Positions 53,989-61,891 of a stretch of 64,000 nucleotides of DNA are shown here, one piece after another. The position numbers and the translations under genes are program-made. Each line of letters begins with the position of its first letter. The stretch's first letter is position 1. This DNA is from Bacteroidales bacterium (GTDB lineage: Bacteria; Bacteroidota; Bacteroidia; Bacteroidales; UBA7960). The notes below the pieces were generated by a model. That model was not told the DNA's origin, did not search any database, and saw only the letters and a program-made list of their open reading frames with translations. The stretch spans positions 1 to 64,000 of the forward strand of contig SKRM01000057.1 in assembly GCA_007118495.1 (NCBI GenBank). The letters run 5' to 3'.

Positions 53989-55380
53989 ATGAACGAAAAA
54001 CAGAAGACCATAAAGCAAGCCGTCACTGTGACAGGCGTGGGTTTACATACAGGCAAAAATGTACACCTGACCATACATCCGGCTCCTGAAAATACTGGTA
54101 TCCGTTTCTGGCGGTCTGACCTGGGCGACGAGGCTTTTGTAGAGGCCGACGCCAACCTGGTGGTTGACACCTCAAGAGGTACCACCATTGAAAAAGAAGG
54201 GATGAGGATAGCCACTGTTGAGCATGTATTGGCTGCACTAACCGGTAATGGTATTGACAATGCCACCATTGAAGTTGATTGCCCTGAAACGCCTATACTT
54301 GACGGAAGCAGCAAAATCTATGTTGAAGCCATCGAAAAAGCAGGCACTGTCGAACAAGAGGCTTTTAAGAACTATTTTGAGGTCAGAGAGCCAATCAGGT
54401 TCTACCATGAAGAAAAAGATTGCGAGATTATTGCGCTGCCCAGTGACCAGTTCAGGGTTACCTGCATGATAGATTATGAGTCAAAGGTTCTTGGCCATCA
54501 GTATGCCACTATGAATTCAACGTCTGAGTTCAATGAGGAGATTGCAAAATGCAGAACATTTGTGTTTCTGCACGAACTTGAATACCTGTTGAACCAAAAC
54601 CTTATCAGGGGCGGAGACCTGAGCAATGCCATTGTATTTGTTGACAAGCCGGTTAGCCAGCAAGAGCTTGACAGATTAGCCGGTGTGTTCAACAAACCTA
54701 CGGTTGCCGTCAGGCAAGAAGGAATCCTCAACAACCTTGAACTGGCTTTCCCAAACGAGCCGGCACGCCATAAACTGCTTGACGTTATGGGTGATCTTAC
54801 CCTTGCAGGTAAACCAATCAAAGGGCATATCATTGCCACCAAGCCAGGACATGCGTCCAATGTGCTTTTTGCCAAACAAATCAAAAAACATATTCGCATT
54901 CAGCTCGAACAAGAGCAGATTCCGGTATATGATCCTGATGCAACACCACTTTATGACATCAACGAGATCAAGCGGATGTTGCCACACCGGCCACCATTTC
55001 TTCTGGTTGACAAGGTAATTGAGGTTACTGATTCATCAGTGGTGGCCGTCAAGAATGTGAGCATGAATGAACCTTTCTTCATCGGCCATTTTCCTGATGA
55101 GCCCCTCATGCCAGGTGTGCTACAGATTGAAGCCATGGCACAGGCCGGAGGCATACTGGTTTTATCAACTGTTGATGATCCGGGTAACTACAATACCTAC
55201 TTCTTAAAGATTGACAACGTCAGATTTAAGCAAAAAGTGGTTCCCGGTGATACCCTTGTATTTAAACTTACACTGATATCGCCCGTCAGAAGAGGCATTT
55301 GTCATATGAAAGGAGTTGCCTACGTGGGCAGAAAAGTAGTATTGGAAGCCGAACTGATGGCGCAAATCAGTAAAAAATAA
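53989..55380 (+). CDS. lpxC-fabZ: Bifunctional LpxC deacetylase/FabZ dehydratase
   Basis: 463 residues. Residues 1-310 are LpxC: TGVGLHTGKNV, VEHVLAALTGNGIDNA (zinc His), HKLLDVMGDLTL (zinc His and Asp) and KPGHASNV. Residues 320-463 are FabZ: MLPHRPPFLLVDKVIEV (catalytic His) and FIGHFPDEPLMPGVLQIEA (catalytic Glu). This fusion is a hallmark of Bacteroidota/Chlorobi and joins lipid A commitment with fatty acid elongation. It lies 6 nt after lpxD. Confidence 0.97.
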   Translation: MNEKQKTIKQAVTVTGVGLHTGKNVHLTIHPAPENTGIRFWRSDLGDEAFVEADANLVVDTSRGTTIEKEGMRIATVEHVLAALTGNGIDNATIEVDCPETPILDGSSKIYVEAIEKAGTVEQEAFKNYFEVREPIRFYHEEKDCEIIALPSDQFRVTCMIDYESKVLGHQYATMNSTSEFNEEIAKCRTFVFLHELEYLLNQNLIRGGDLSNAIVFVDKPVSQQELDRLAGVFNKPTVAVRQEGILNNLELAFPNEPARHKLLDVMGDLTLAGKPIKGHIIATKPGHASNVLFAKQIKKHIRIQLEQEQIPVYDPDATPLYDINEIKRMLPHRPPFLLVDKVIEVTDSSVVAVKNVSMNEPFFIGHFPDEPLMPGVLQIEAMAQAGGILVLSTVDDPGNYNTYFLKIDNVRFKQKVVPGDTLVFKLTLISPVRRGICHMKGVAYVGRKVVLEAELMAQISKK

Positions 55381-55387
55381 CCGTCTT

Positions 55388-56176
55388 ATGAATCAACCGC
55401 TAGCATACGTCCACCCCCAGGCTAAAATTGCCAGGAATGTGGTCATCGAACCTTTTGTCACCATCCACAAAAATGTTGAAATTGGTGAAGGTACATGGAT
55501 AGGATCAAATGTTACCATCATGGAAGGCGCAAGAATCGGTAAGAATTGCCGGATTTTTCCCGGAGCCGTTATCAGTGCCGTACCACAAGATCTGAAATTT
55601 GAAGGTGAAGAAACCACTGTTGAGATTGGCGACAACACAACCATTCGTGAGTTCGTAACCGTTAACAGGGGAACAAAGGCCAATAACAAGACCGTGATTG
55701 GCAATAACTGCCTGCTGATGGCCTATGTTCACATTGCCCATGACTGTATCATAGGCAATCACTGTATACTTGCCAATGCCGCCAACCTTGCCGGACATAT
55801 CACCATGGAAGATTATGCTATTTTGGGCGGCCTGTCGGCTGTTCATCAGTTTGTTAACATTGGTGCCCATGTGATGATATCAGGTGGCTCGCTGGTAAGA
55901 AAAGATGTACCCCCGTTTACCAAGGCAGCCAGAGACCCACTTTCGTTTGTAGGAATCAATTCGATTGGTTTGCGACGAAGAGGCTATAGCAGTGAGAAAA
56001 TCAATGAAATACAGGATATTTATCGCGTGCTGTATCTGAAAAGCCATAACGTCAGTCAGGCTATCAACTTTATTGAGACAGAAATGCCCGCCACGCCTGA
56101 GCGTGACGAGATACTAAGTTTTATTTCAAAATCAAGCAGGGGGATTATGAAAGGCTACGCCTACAAGGACAGATAA
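55388..56176 (+). CDS. lpxA: UDP-N-acetylglucosamine acyltransferase LpxA
   Basis: A 262-residue left-handed beta-helix protein: AYVHPQAKIARNVVIEPF opening, AYVHIAHDCIIGNH with the catalytic His, and a helical C-terminus (SSEKINEIQDIYRVLYL). First acylation step of lipid A. It is 7 nt after lpxC-fabZ. Confidence 0.96.
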   Translation: MNQPLAYVHPQAKIARNVVIEPFVTIHKNVEIGEGTWIGSNVTIMEGARIGKNCRIFPGAVISAVPQDLKFEGEETTVEIGDNTTIREFVTVNRGTKANNKTVIGNNCLLMAYVHIAHDCIIGNHCILANAANLAGHITMEDYAILGGLSAVHQFVNIGAHVMISGGSLVRKDVPPFTKAARDPLSFVGINSIGLRRRGYSSEKINEIQDIYRVLYLKSHNVSQAINFIETEMPATPERDEILSFISKSSRGIMKGYAYKDR

Positions 56177-56186
56177 AACACCCTGA

Positions 56187-56798
56187 ATGATACAGGTCAA
56201 CATAAGCAAAGCCGGTAAAAAGTTTCAGGGCAAATGGGTTTTCCGACATATGGATTTAACCCTTGATCCGGGCAGGCGATATGTCATTGCCGGAAAGAAT
56301 GGCAGCGGAAAATCTACTCTGCTGAAAATGATTTCTGGTTATCTCAGTCCGTCAGAAGGCACATTAAGTTGGTCACTCGATAAACTTCCCATCCATTCAG
56401 ATGTATTGTTTCGACACATATCCATGTCGGCCCCTTACATTGACCCCATCGATGAATTTACCTTCACTGAGTTACTCGGGTTTTGCCGACGTTTCAAAGA
56501 CATTCCTGAAGGGCTTTCAAACCGCCAGATTATTTCGATGGCGGGGCTTGAAGGCAGTTTTGACAAACCCATCAGAAATTTTTCTTCAGGAATGAGGCAA
56601 AGGGTCAAGCTTTGCCTGGCTGTTGTTCCATTGTCGGGACTCTTGCTTCTCGATGAACCCTGCAGCAACCTGGATGATGAATCACGTCAATGGTATGCCT
56701 ACCTGATGCAAACCTATGGCCAGAACAGAACTGTTGTGATAGCCTCCAATCATAACCCTGCTGAGTATTTGCCCGATGATGAGATGATTTCTCTTTGA
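56187..56798 (+). CDS. ccmA: ABC transporter ATPase, probable CcmA heme-exporter subunit
   Basis: A 203-residue ATPase: Walker A AGKNGSGKSTLL, signature NFSSGMRQRVK, Walker B LLLLDEPCSNLDD and switch His in ASNHNPAE. It is short, like CcmA. The rest of the cytochrome c maturation genes (ccmB, C, D, E) lie nearby on the other strand, so it is the likely ATPase partner of CcmB. A different ABC role cannot be ruled out from sequence alone. Confidence 0.7.
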   Translation: MIQVNISKAGKKFQGKWVFRHMDLTLDPGRRYVIAGKNGSGKSTLLKMISGYLSPSEGTLSWSLDKLPIHSDVLFRHISMSAPYIDPIDEFTFTELLGFCRRFKDIPEGLSNRQIISMAGLEGSFDKPIRNFSSGMRQRVKLCLAVVPLSGLLLLDEPCSNLDDESRQWYAYLMQTYGQNRTVVIASNHNPAEYLPDDEMISL

Positions 56799-56842
56799 CC
56801 CCGTGATGGTTGTTTTACAGATAAAGAGTAATTTATTTTTAT

Positions 56843-56850
56843 TACTTTTG
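56843..56850 (+). promoter_or_regulatory. -7 box of efp
   Basis: TACTTTTG, exact TAnnTTTG match, 37 nt upstream of the efp ATG at 56888. Confidence 0.55.
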
Positions 56851-56887
56851 TGCCGGAATAGACCAAACTATTGAATCATATGTTTTT

Positions 56888-57451
56888 ATGGCAACAACTT
56901 CAGATTTCCGCAACGGACTTTGTATAGAACTCAACAATGAATTATTTACCATTGTTGATTTCCAGCATGTAAAACCCGGCAAAGGCGGAGCTTTTGTACG
57001 TACCAAACTTAAAAACCTAAAAACAGGTAAGGTGCTGGCAAACACCTTCAACGCAGGTGTAAAAATTAACCTGGCCAGGGTTGAAAGGAGACCTTACCAA
57101 TTTATTTATAAAGATGATCTGGGTTACCATTTTATGCATGCCTCCACTTTTGAACAGCTGACCATTGAGGAGCAACTGATTAATGCCCCTGACCTTTTGA
57201 AAGAAGGGCAAGAGGTTGAGGTTGTTGTGCACGCTGACTCAGAGACCCCATTGAGCTGCGAACTTCCGCCCTTTGTTGTATTGGAAGTTACTTATTCTGA
57301 ACCCGGGGTAAAAGGCGATACAGCCACAAACACCCTTAAGGCCGCCACAGTTGAAACCGGAGCTACCATAAATGTGCCGCTGTTTATAGATACTGGTGAA
57401 AAGATCAAGGTTGACACCCGTACAAGAGCTTATTCAGAAAGAGTTAAATAA
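56888..57451 (+). CDS. efp: Translation elongation factor P
   Basis: 187 residues in three beta-barrel domains, with the [12 protein letters not shown] loop carrying the lysine that reaches the P-site, [10 protein letters not shown] and the C-terminal [16 protein letters not shown]. It relieves ribosome stalling at polyproline. Confidence 0.95.
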   Translation: MATTSDFRNGLCIELNNELFTIVDFQHVKPGKGGAFVRTKLKNLKTGKVLANTFNAGVKINLARVERRPYQFIYKDDLGYHFMHASTFEQLTIEEQLINAPDLLKEGQEVEVVVHADSETPLSCELPPFVVLEVTYSEPGVKGDTATNTLKAATVETGATINVPLFIDTGEKIKVDTRTRAYSERVK

Positions 57452-57459
57452 AGCCCGAT

Positions 57460-58386
57460 ATGCAATTAACTCCTCCGCTCAAACTACAACAAGTTGCAGG
57501 ATTTATACAGGCTGAGTTTTCTGGTGATCCCGGGCATATAATCAGTGGCATAAATGAAATTCACAGGGTTGTAAAGGGAGATATCACCTTTGTTGACCAT
57601 CCGAAATATTATAGAAAAGCCCTGGAATCTGCTGCTTCGACCATTATTATCAACAAGAAAATGCCTTCTCCAAACGGGAAGGCACTTATTTTTTCAGATG
57701 ATCCATTCAAGGATTTTGTCTTTCTAATCAAAAAGTTCAGGCCCTTCGAGCAATCTTCATCCATGATCAGCCCCACTGCCATCATTGGCCAGGGCACCAG
57801 GGTACAACCCGGGACGTTTATCGGCAACCACGTTACCATCGGAAGAAACTGCCTTATTCACTCAAATGTGAGCATATATGATCACTGTGAGATAGGTGAT
57901 AACGTAATCATTCATTCAGGTGCCATTATTGGGGCAGATGCCTTTTATTTTAAAAGAAGGCCAGAATTCCATGACAAACTGGAGTCATGTGGCAAAGTAG
58001 TTATTGGCGATCATGTTGAAATCGGGGCAAATACGACCATAGACAAAGGAGTTTCCGGAAGTACGATTATCGGCGATGGAACCAAGCTTGACAATCTGAT
58101 CCAGATCGGACACGATACCATTGTTGGTAAAAATTGTCTGTTTGCAGCCCAGGTTGGTGTTGCAGGCTGCGTTAATATCGAAGATGATGTTATACTCTGG
58201 GGACAGGTCGGTGTTCAGAAAGACCTCACCATCGGTAAGGGTGCCGTGGTTTTGGGCCAATCGGGCGTAATCAAGTCACTTGAGGGGAACAAGACATACT
58301 TTGGCTTACCTGCAATTGATGCCACAGAAAAAATGAGAGAAATTGCCTTGTTAAAAAGGCTTCCGGATGTTTTTGAGAATTTATAA
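57460..58386 (+). CDS. LpxD paralogue (second UDP-3-O-acylglucosamine N-acyltransferase-like)
   Basis: 308 residues with the LpxD layout: uridine-binding opening (GDITFVDHPKYYRKAL), hexapeptide repeats, and LIQIGHDTIVGKN with the catalytic-type His. It is shorter than the LpxD at 52939 and lacks the long C-terminal helix. Linked to efp by 8 nt, an arrangement common in Bacteroidota. It may acylate a different lipid A or sugar nucleotide. Confidence 0.82.
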   Translation: MQLTPPLKLQQVAGFIQAEFSGDPGHIISGINEIHRVVKGDITFVDHPKYYRKALESAASTIIINKKMPSPNGKALIFSDDPFKDFVFLIKKFRPFEQSSSMISPTAIIGQGTRVQPGTFIGNHVTIGRNCLIHSNVSIYDHCEIGDNVIIHSGAIIGADAFYFKRRPEFHDKLESCGKVVIGDHVEIGANTTIDKGVSGSTIIGDGTKLDNLIQIGHDTIVGKNCLFAAQVGVAGCVNIEDDVILWGQVGVQKDLTIGKGAVVLGQSGVIKSLEGNKTYFGLPAIDATEKMREIALLKRLPDVFENL

Positions 58387-58394
58387 GACATCAA

Positions 58395-58796
58395 TCAGTC
58401 AAATACATACTCCGTCTGACCGATCTCATCAGGATTATACTTTGAAGGGCATTTTAACAGCAGACTGCTGGCCACGAAGGTATCCCCTTCATAGCGACCA
58501 ATGAGAACAACTTCATCTGACTGCTCAAAGTCTTGTGGTTTTCCTCCAAAATACATTACTTCTGTCACTTCTCCTTCCTTGTCACGCATATAGAACGTTA
58601 ACAAAAGGGTGTTGTTAACCACTTTTTCTTCAACAGGCATATTCCTGACCAGGTCACCAATAATATGAAACTCCCGCCCGGGGTGATCCCTTGCTTCAGA
58701 AAAACTGGCATAGGTGTCGGCATTGTATACCATACTGATGATAACTCCAATTGAGACCACCACAAATATCAATCCCAACAGTTGTGTCTTTTTCAT
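58395..58796 (-). CDS. ccmE: Cytochrome c maturation heme chaperone CcmE, CxxxY type
   Basis: 133 residues: an N-terminal anchor (LLGLIFVVVSIGVIISMVY), an OB-fold body (EFHIIGDLVRN, VVLIGRYEGD) and the heme site CPSKY (C116, Y120) where E. coli has HDENY. Cysteine in place of histidine defines the CxxxY form known from archaea and deltaproteobacteria (system I*). Its ATG overlaps the stop of the small ccmD gene (ATGA). Confidence 0.87.
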   Translation of the reverse strand: MKKTQLLGLIFVVVSIGVIISMVYNADTYASFSEARDHPGREFHIIGDLVRNMPVEEKVVNNTLLLTFYMRDKEGEVTEVMYFGGKPQDFEQSDEVVLIGRYEGDTFVASSLLLKCPSKYNPDEIGQTEYVFD

Positions 58797-58966
58797 GGTT
58801 TTGAATGATTATTATCCTTGTGGGTTAGCTCACCAGCATCTTTAAGCTTTTTTATTTTCTGCTCCAGACCGTGTAGTTTGCGGTCAATATAAAACATAAA
58901 CAAGGCAATGCCCAAAAAGATCACTACCAATACCATCACCACAACCAGGAGTTTCCCTTCATCCAT
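58793..58966 (-). CDS. ccmD: CcmD-like small membrane protein
   Basis: A 57-residue frame from ATG 58966: a polar start (MDEGK), one strong helix (LLVVVMVLVVIFLGIALFMF), then a charged coiled tail (EQKIKKLKD). It sits between ccmC and ccmE where CcmD is expected and overlaps ccmE by 4 nt. CcmD helps release holo-CcmE from CcmC. Confidence 0.75.
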   Translation of the reverse strand: MDEGKLLVVVMVLVVIFLGIALFMFYIDRKLHGLEQKIKKLKDAGELTHKDNNHSKP

Positions 58967-58978
58967 ATGATCATCCTT

Positions 58979-59659
58979 TTAATAATGCTCAGTTATTTCA
59001 TCAATTTGCTTTTCAAGACGACTGGAGCGAAACAGCAGGGTGAACAACCACCAGGCCATAATAAACCAACCAGCCATGGCAGGAAAAAAAATCTTACGCA
59101 TCTCAGGTGCCATATCTCCTGTTGCCAGGGCCGGATTTCCATCAATCCCAGGATGGATTGATGCCGACGCAAGTCTTGGTAAAATCATAATGAAAACAAA
59201 AAACAAAACAAAGGCAAATACATTGTAAACAGCGGCCAGCCTGGCTCTCATTTCTTCGTCTTCAAATGACGCTCTCAAGACCATATAGGCAAGATAAGTA
59301 AGTATCCCTACAACTGCTCCATTGAGCTTGGGGTCATTAACCCAGAAACTCCCCCAGGTAAACTTTGCCCAGATCATTCCGGTTATCAGGCCTAGTGCCC
59401 CAAATAAAAGCCCCGTTTTTACCGCATTTAATGCTTTCAAATCATCAATCATCCGTCCATATAGCAGATAGCGAATACTGAAACCCAATGCTGCAAACAA
59501 AATAAACATCATTCCGAACCACATCCCAACATGAAAGTATACATTTCGGATGGTTTCTCTGATGACAGGCAATTGTGGAACCGAAAACAAAAGGCCCCCT
59601 ACAATCACATACACTAGAAGGATGATCCCGGCAATTTTCCACCAATGGGTTTTAAGCAT
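58979..59659 (-). CDS. ccmC: Heme-handling protein CcmC (cytochrome c maturation)
   Basis: 226 residues, six membrane helices, heme-ligand histidines in VYFHVGM and SIHPG, and a tryptophan-rich WWD segment (MIWAKFTWGSFWVNDPK). It loads heme onto CcmE. It lies 18 nt after ccmB. Confidence 0.93.
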   Translation of the reverse strand: MLKTHWWKIAGIILLVYVIVGGLLFSVPQLPVIRETIRNVYFHVGMWFGMMFILFAALGFSIRYLLYGRMIDDLKALNAVKTGLLFGALGLITGMIWAKFTWGSFWVNDPKLNGAVVGILTYLAYMVLRASFEDEEMRARLAAVYNVFAFVLFFVFIMILPRLASASIHPGIDGNPALATGDMAPEMRKIFFPAMAGWFIMAWWLFTLLFRSSRLEKQIDEITEHY

Positions 59660-59677
59660 ATCGGTATCACTATATGT

Positions 59678-60325
59678 TTATTCTTTCCAAATATACGGAA
59701 ATAATAGGTTTGAAAGAATCACTGTGATGATAATCAATAATGCTGATATTAATATATCAGATACACCTGCAGAGCCTCCGGTAAGAGCTGTTGAAGATAC
59801 GCGTATTAACAGCAACAGCATGGGTAAGATCAGGGGAAATCCCAAAACGGCCATGAGGGTAAAATTGTTCCTGGCCCTGGAGGCAATGGCTGACACCAGG
59901 GTCAGCACAGAGGCAAAGCCCAGCATCCCCAAAAACAAATTCAGTAAAAACAGACCGGTGTGTACCAGTGGATTACCCATAAAGAGTACAAATATACCAA
60001 ACCCGGCCAGGCCGAGGATGGTCATAAGCGAGGCATTGTAAAGGATCTTTGCATTGATGACTCCCCGGGCACTAATATGGGTGTAATAAAAAAGCTGCCT
60101 GCTTTCAGCTTCTTGCATAAAACTTTTCAAAATGGCATTGACTGACGCAAACAGCATGATCAACCAGAATAATGCATTCCATGTTTGAACAGGAATTAGT
60201 CCGTCAAATGCCAGGTATGCAACAAAGACTGTCGAAACCAGGTATAGGATCACACCGCTGACGGCAAAGCGCTGCCGCCACTCGAGCATGACTTCTTTGC
60301 GAAGAAAAGCCAATACTTCTTTCAT
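59678..60325 (-). CDS. ccmB: Heme exporter membrane subunit CcmB
   Basis: 215 residues from ATG 60325 (MKEVLAFLRKEVMLEWRQRF), the typical opening of CcmB, followed by six helices. It forms an ABC-type complex with CcmA and CcmC in cytochrome c maturation. First gene of the minus-strand ccmBCDE run. The partner ATPase is probably the gene at 56187. Confidence 0.92.
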   Translation of the reverse strand: MKEVLAFLRKEVMLEWRQRFAVSGVILYLVSTVFVAYLAFDGLIPVQTWNALFWLIMLFASVNAILKSFMQEAESRQLFYYTHISARGVINAKILYNASLMTILGLAGFGIFVLFMGNPLVHTGLFLLNLFLGMLGFASVLTLVSAIASRARNNFTLMAVLGFPLILPMLLLLIRVSSTALTGGSAGVSDILISALLIIITVILSNLLFPYIWKE

Positions 60326-60448
60326 GGTTACTTCTTGATACACAACAAAAATACACTGATTTTTTTATCCGTGAAGATAAATCAACCCACATGTGTACCA
60401 GCTGCCCTGACCGGTTTAGCTTGTCTGCAAACCCACATGACTTTATAC

Positions 60449-60481
60449 CAAAAAAAAACCGGGCCAGATATCTGCCCGGTT
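60449..60481 (-). terminator. Intrinsic terminator after tRNA-His
   Basis: AACCGGGC (60457-60464) and GCCCGGTT (60474-60481) form an 8-bp stem; on the minus strand it is followed by a run of Ts (A run 60449-60458 on +). Confidence 0.85.
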
Positions 60482-60484
60482 TTG

Positions 60485-60559
60485 GGTGGCTAATGGGACT
60501 CGAACCCACGACCCTCAGAACCACAATCTGATGCTCTAACCTACTGAGCTACAGCCACC
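60485..60559 (-). tRNA. tRNA-His (anticodon GTG)
   Basis: 75 nt including an encoded extra 5' G (G-1) opposite discriminator C73, the identity mark of tRNA-His. Acceptor GTGGCTG/TAGCCAC, D-stem GCTC/GAGC, anticodon loop TTGTGGT and T-arm GTGGG-TTCGAGT-CCCAT. Confidence 0.97.
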
Positions 60560-60574
60560 GTGTAATTGCGAGTG

Positions 60575-60582
60575 CAAATATA
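60575..60582 (-). promoter_or_regulatory. -7 box of tRNA-His
   Basis: Minus-strand TATATTTG, exact match, followed by CACTCGCA; 15 nt upstream of the tRNA 5' end. Confidence 0.65.
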
Positions 60583-60670
60583 CATTTTTTTTACGTAATT
60601 TGTCAGGTCAGAAAACTAAAAAAGTTTAATTTTTCCAAAGGTCTGCGGGAGCCGTTCTCCCCTTCAATTC

Positions 60671-61891
60671 ATGCCCAAGCCCTTTGCTTCTATGGATCAA
60701 TCAGATAAGCATCATGTAGTAGTAATTCCGTCGTGGTATCCTCCTTATGGGGGTTCATTTTTTCGCGAGCACGCCATGGCGCTTGCCAGATACGGCCAAA
60801 TGGATGTCACCGTACTTGCACGTCATATGCCAGGTCTGAAAAATGGGCCATTACGCTGGCTCATGCCATTTCAGGGTAAAACTGTCTCAAAGCCTGAAGC
60901 AGGGTTAACGGAAAAGATTAATTGGCTCCGCCGCATTCCGCTCGCTGACAAAAAAAACACCGAAAGGTGGGTGAACTGTATTGTTGCTGATTTCAAAAGA
61001 CATCTGCAACATAACCCAAAACCCTCTCTGGTACAGGCACAAAGCAGCATGTGGGCGGGTTTGGCAGCTGCTGAAATTAAAAAAAAATGGGGGGTTCCTT
61101 ATGTTTTGACAGAGCACAGGGGACGATTTGTGTCTGGCAAAGACGGAAACTTACTTATCATGCATTGGCATAGACCGTTTCTGCATACGGCATTTTCAAA
61201 TGCTTCACATATTTTGACTGTCAGCCGTTCACTGCAGCCAGGCATTCTTGAGGTTGTTCCTGAAAAAGCAACCCAAATGTCGGTTATCCCCAATATGGTT
61301 GATACCTCATTTTTCACTCCAGGGGCTGAGGAAAGCAAAAATGCAAAATTTACATTTTTATGTATTGCCCACCTGGAAAGACACAAGGGGCTGCATACAC
61401 TGATCATGGCCTTTGCCGACCTGGCAAAGAGCATGGTTGATAGCCCACAACTGATAATAGCCGGAGATGGCTCCCTTGGTAAAGAGCTGCGTACAATGGT
61501 TAAAGACCTTGGTGTTGAAAAACAAATCACGTTTAAGGGCAAACTTGATAAAACTGCTATACGGGAACTCCTTTGGCAGTCAAACGCCCTGGTAGTCGCA
61601 TCCCTGTTTGAATCATTCGGGGTGGTTATTGCAGAAGCTATGGCCTGTGGTATTCCGGTAGTCGCAACCCCGTCGGGTGGGCCACAAGAAATAATCACTC
61701 CCCAGACCGGTCTGGTTTCAGAATCGCATGATGTGTGTAGCCTGAAAAACACCCTGCAACATTTCATGGAGGCTTACCCTGGCTACGATAAAGAAACAAT
61801 CAGGGCTTATGCTTTGGATATGTTCGGTCAAAAAAATACCATACAAAAGTATATTGCCTTATATCGCCAAATTATTCAATCAACGCCATGA
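60671..61891 (+). CDS. Family 4 glycosyltransferase (GT-B)
   Basis: A 406-residue GT4 enzyme: IPSWYPPYGGSFFREHAMAL (N-terminal acceptor region), SRSLQPG, FLCIAHLERHKGLHTL, IAGDGSLGKEL and the sugar-nucleotide motif SLFESFGVVIAEAMACGIPVV. Start ATG 60671 or 60692. It is probably involved in surface polysaccharide synthesis. Its stop overlaps the next ATG by 4 nt. Confidence 0.9.
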   Translation: MPKPFASMDQSDKHHVVVIPSWYPPYGGSFFREHAMALARYGQMDVTVLARHMPGLKNGPLRWLMPFQGKTVSKPEAGLTEKINWLRRIPLADKKNTERWVNCIVADFKRHLQHNPKPSLVQAQSSMWAGLAAAEIKKKWGVPYVLTEHRGRFVSGKDGNLLIMHWHRPFLHTAFSNASHILTVSRSLQPGILEVVPEKATQMSVIPNMVDTSFFTPGAEESKNAKFTFLCIAHLERHKGLHTLIMAFADLAKSMVDSPQLIIAGDGSLGKELRTMVKDLGVEKQITFKGKLDKTAIRELLWQSNALVVASLFESFGVVIAEAMACGIPVVATPSGGPQEIITPQTGLVSESHDVCSLKNTLQHFMEAYPGYDKETIRAYALDMFGQKNTIQKYIALYRQIIQSTP

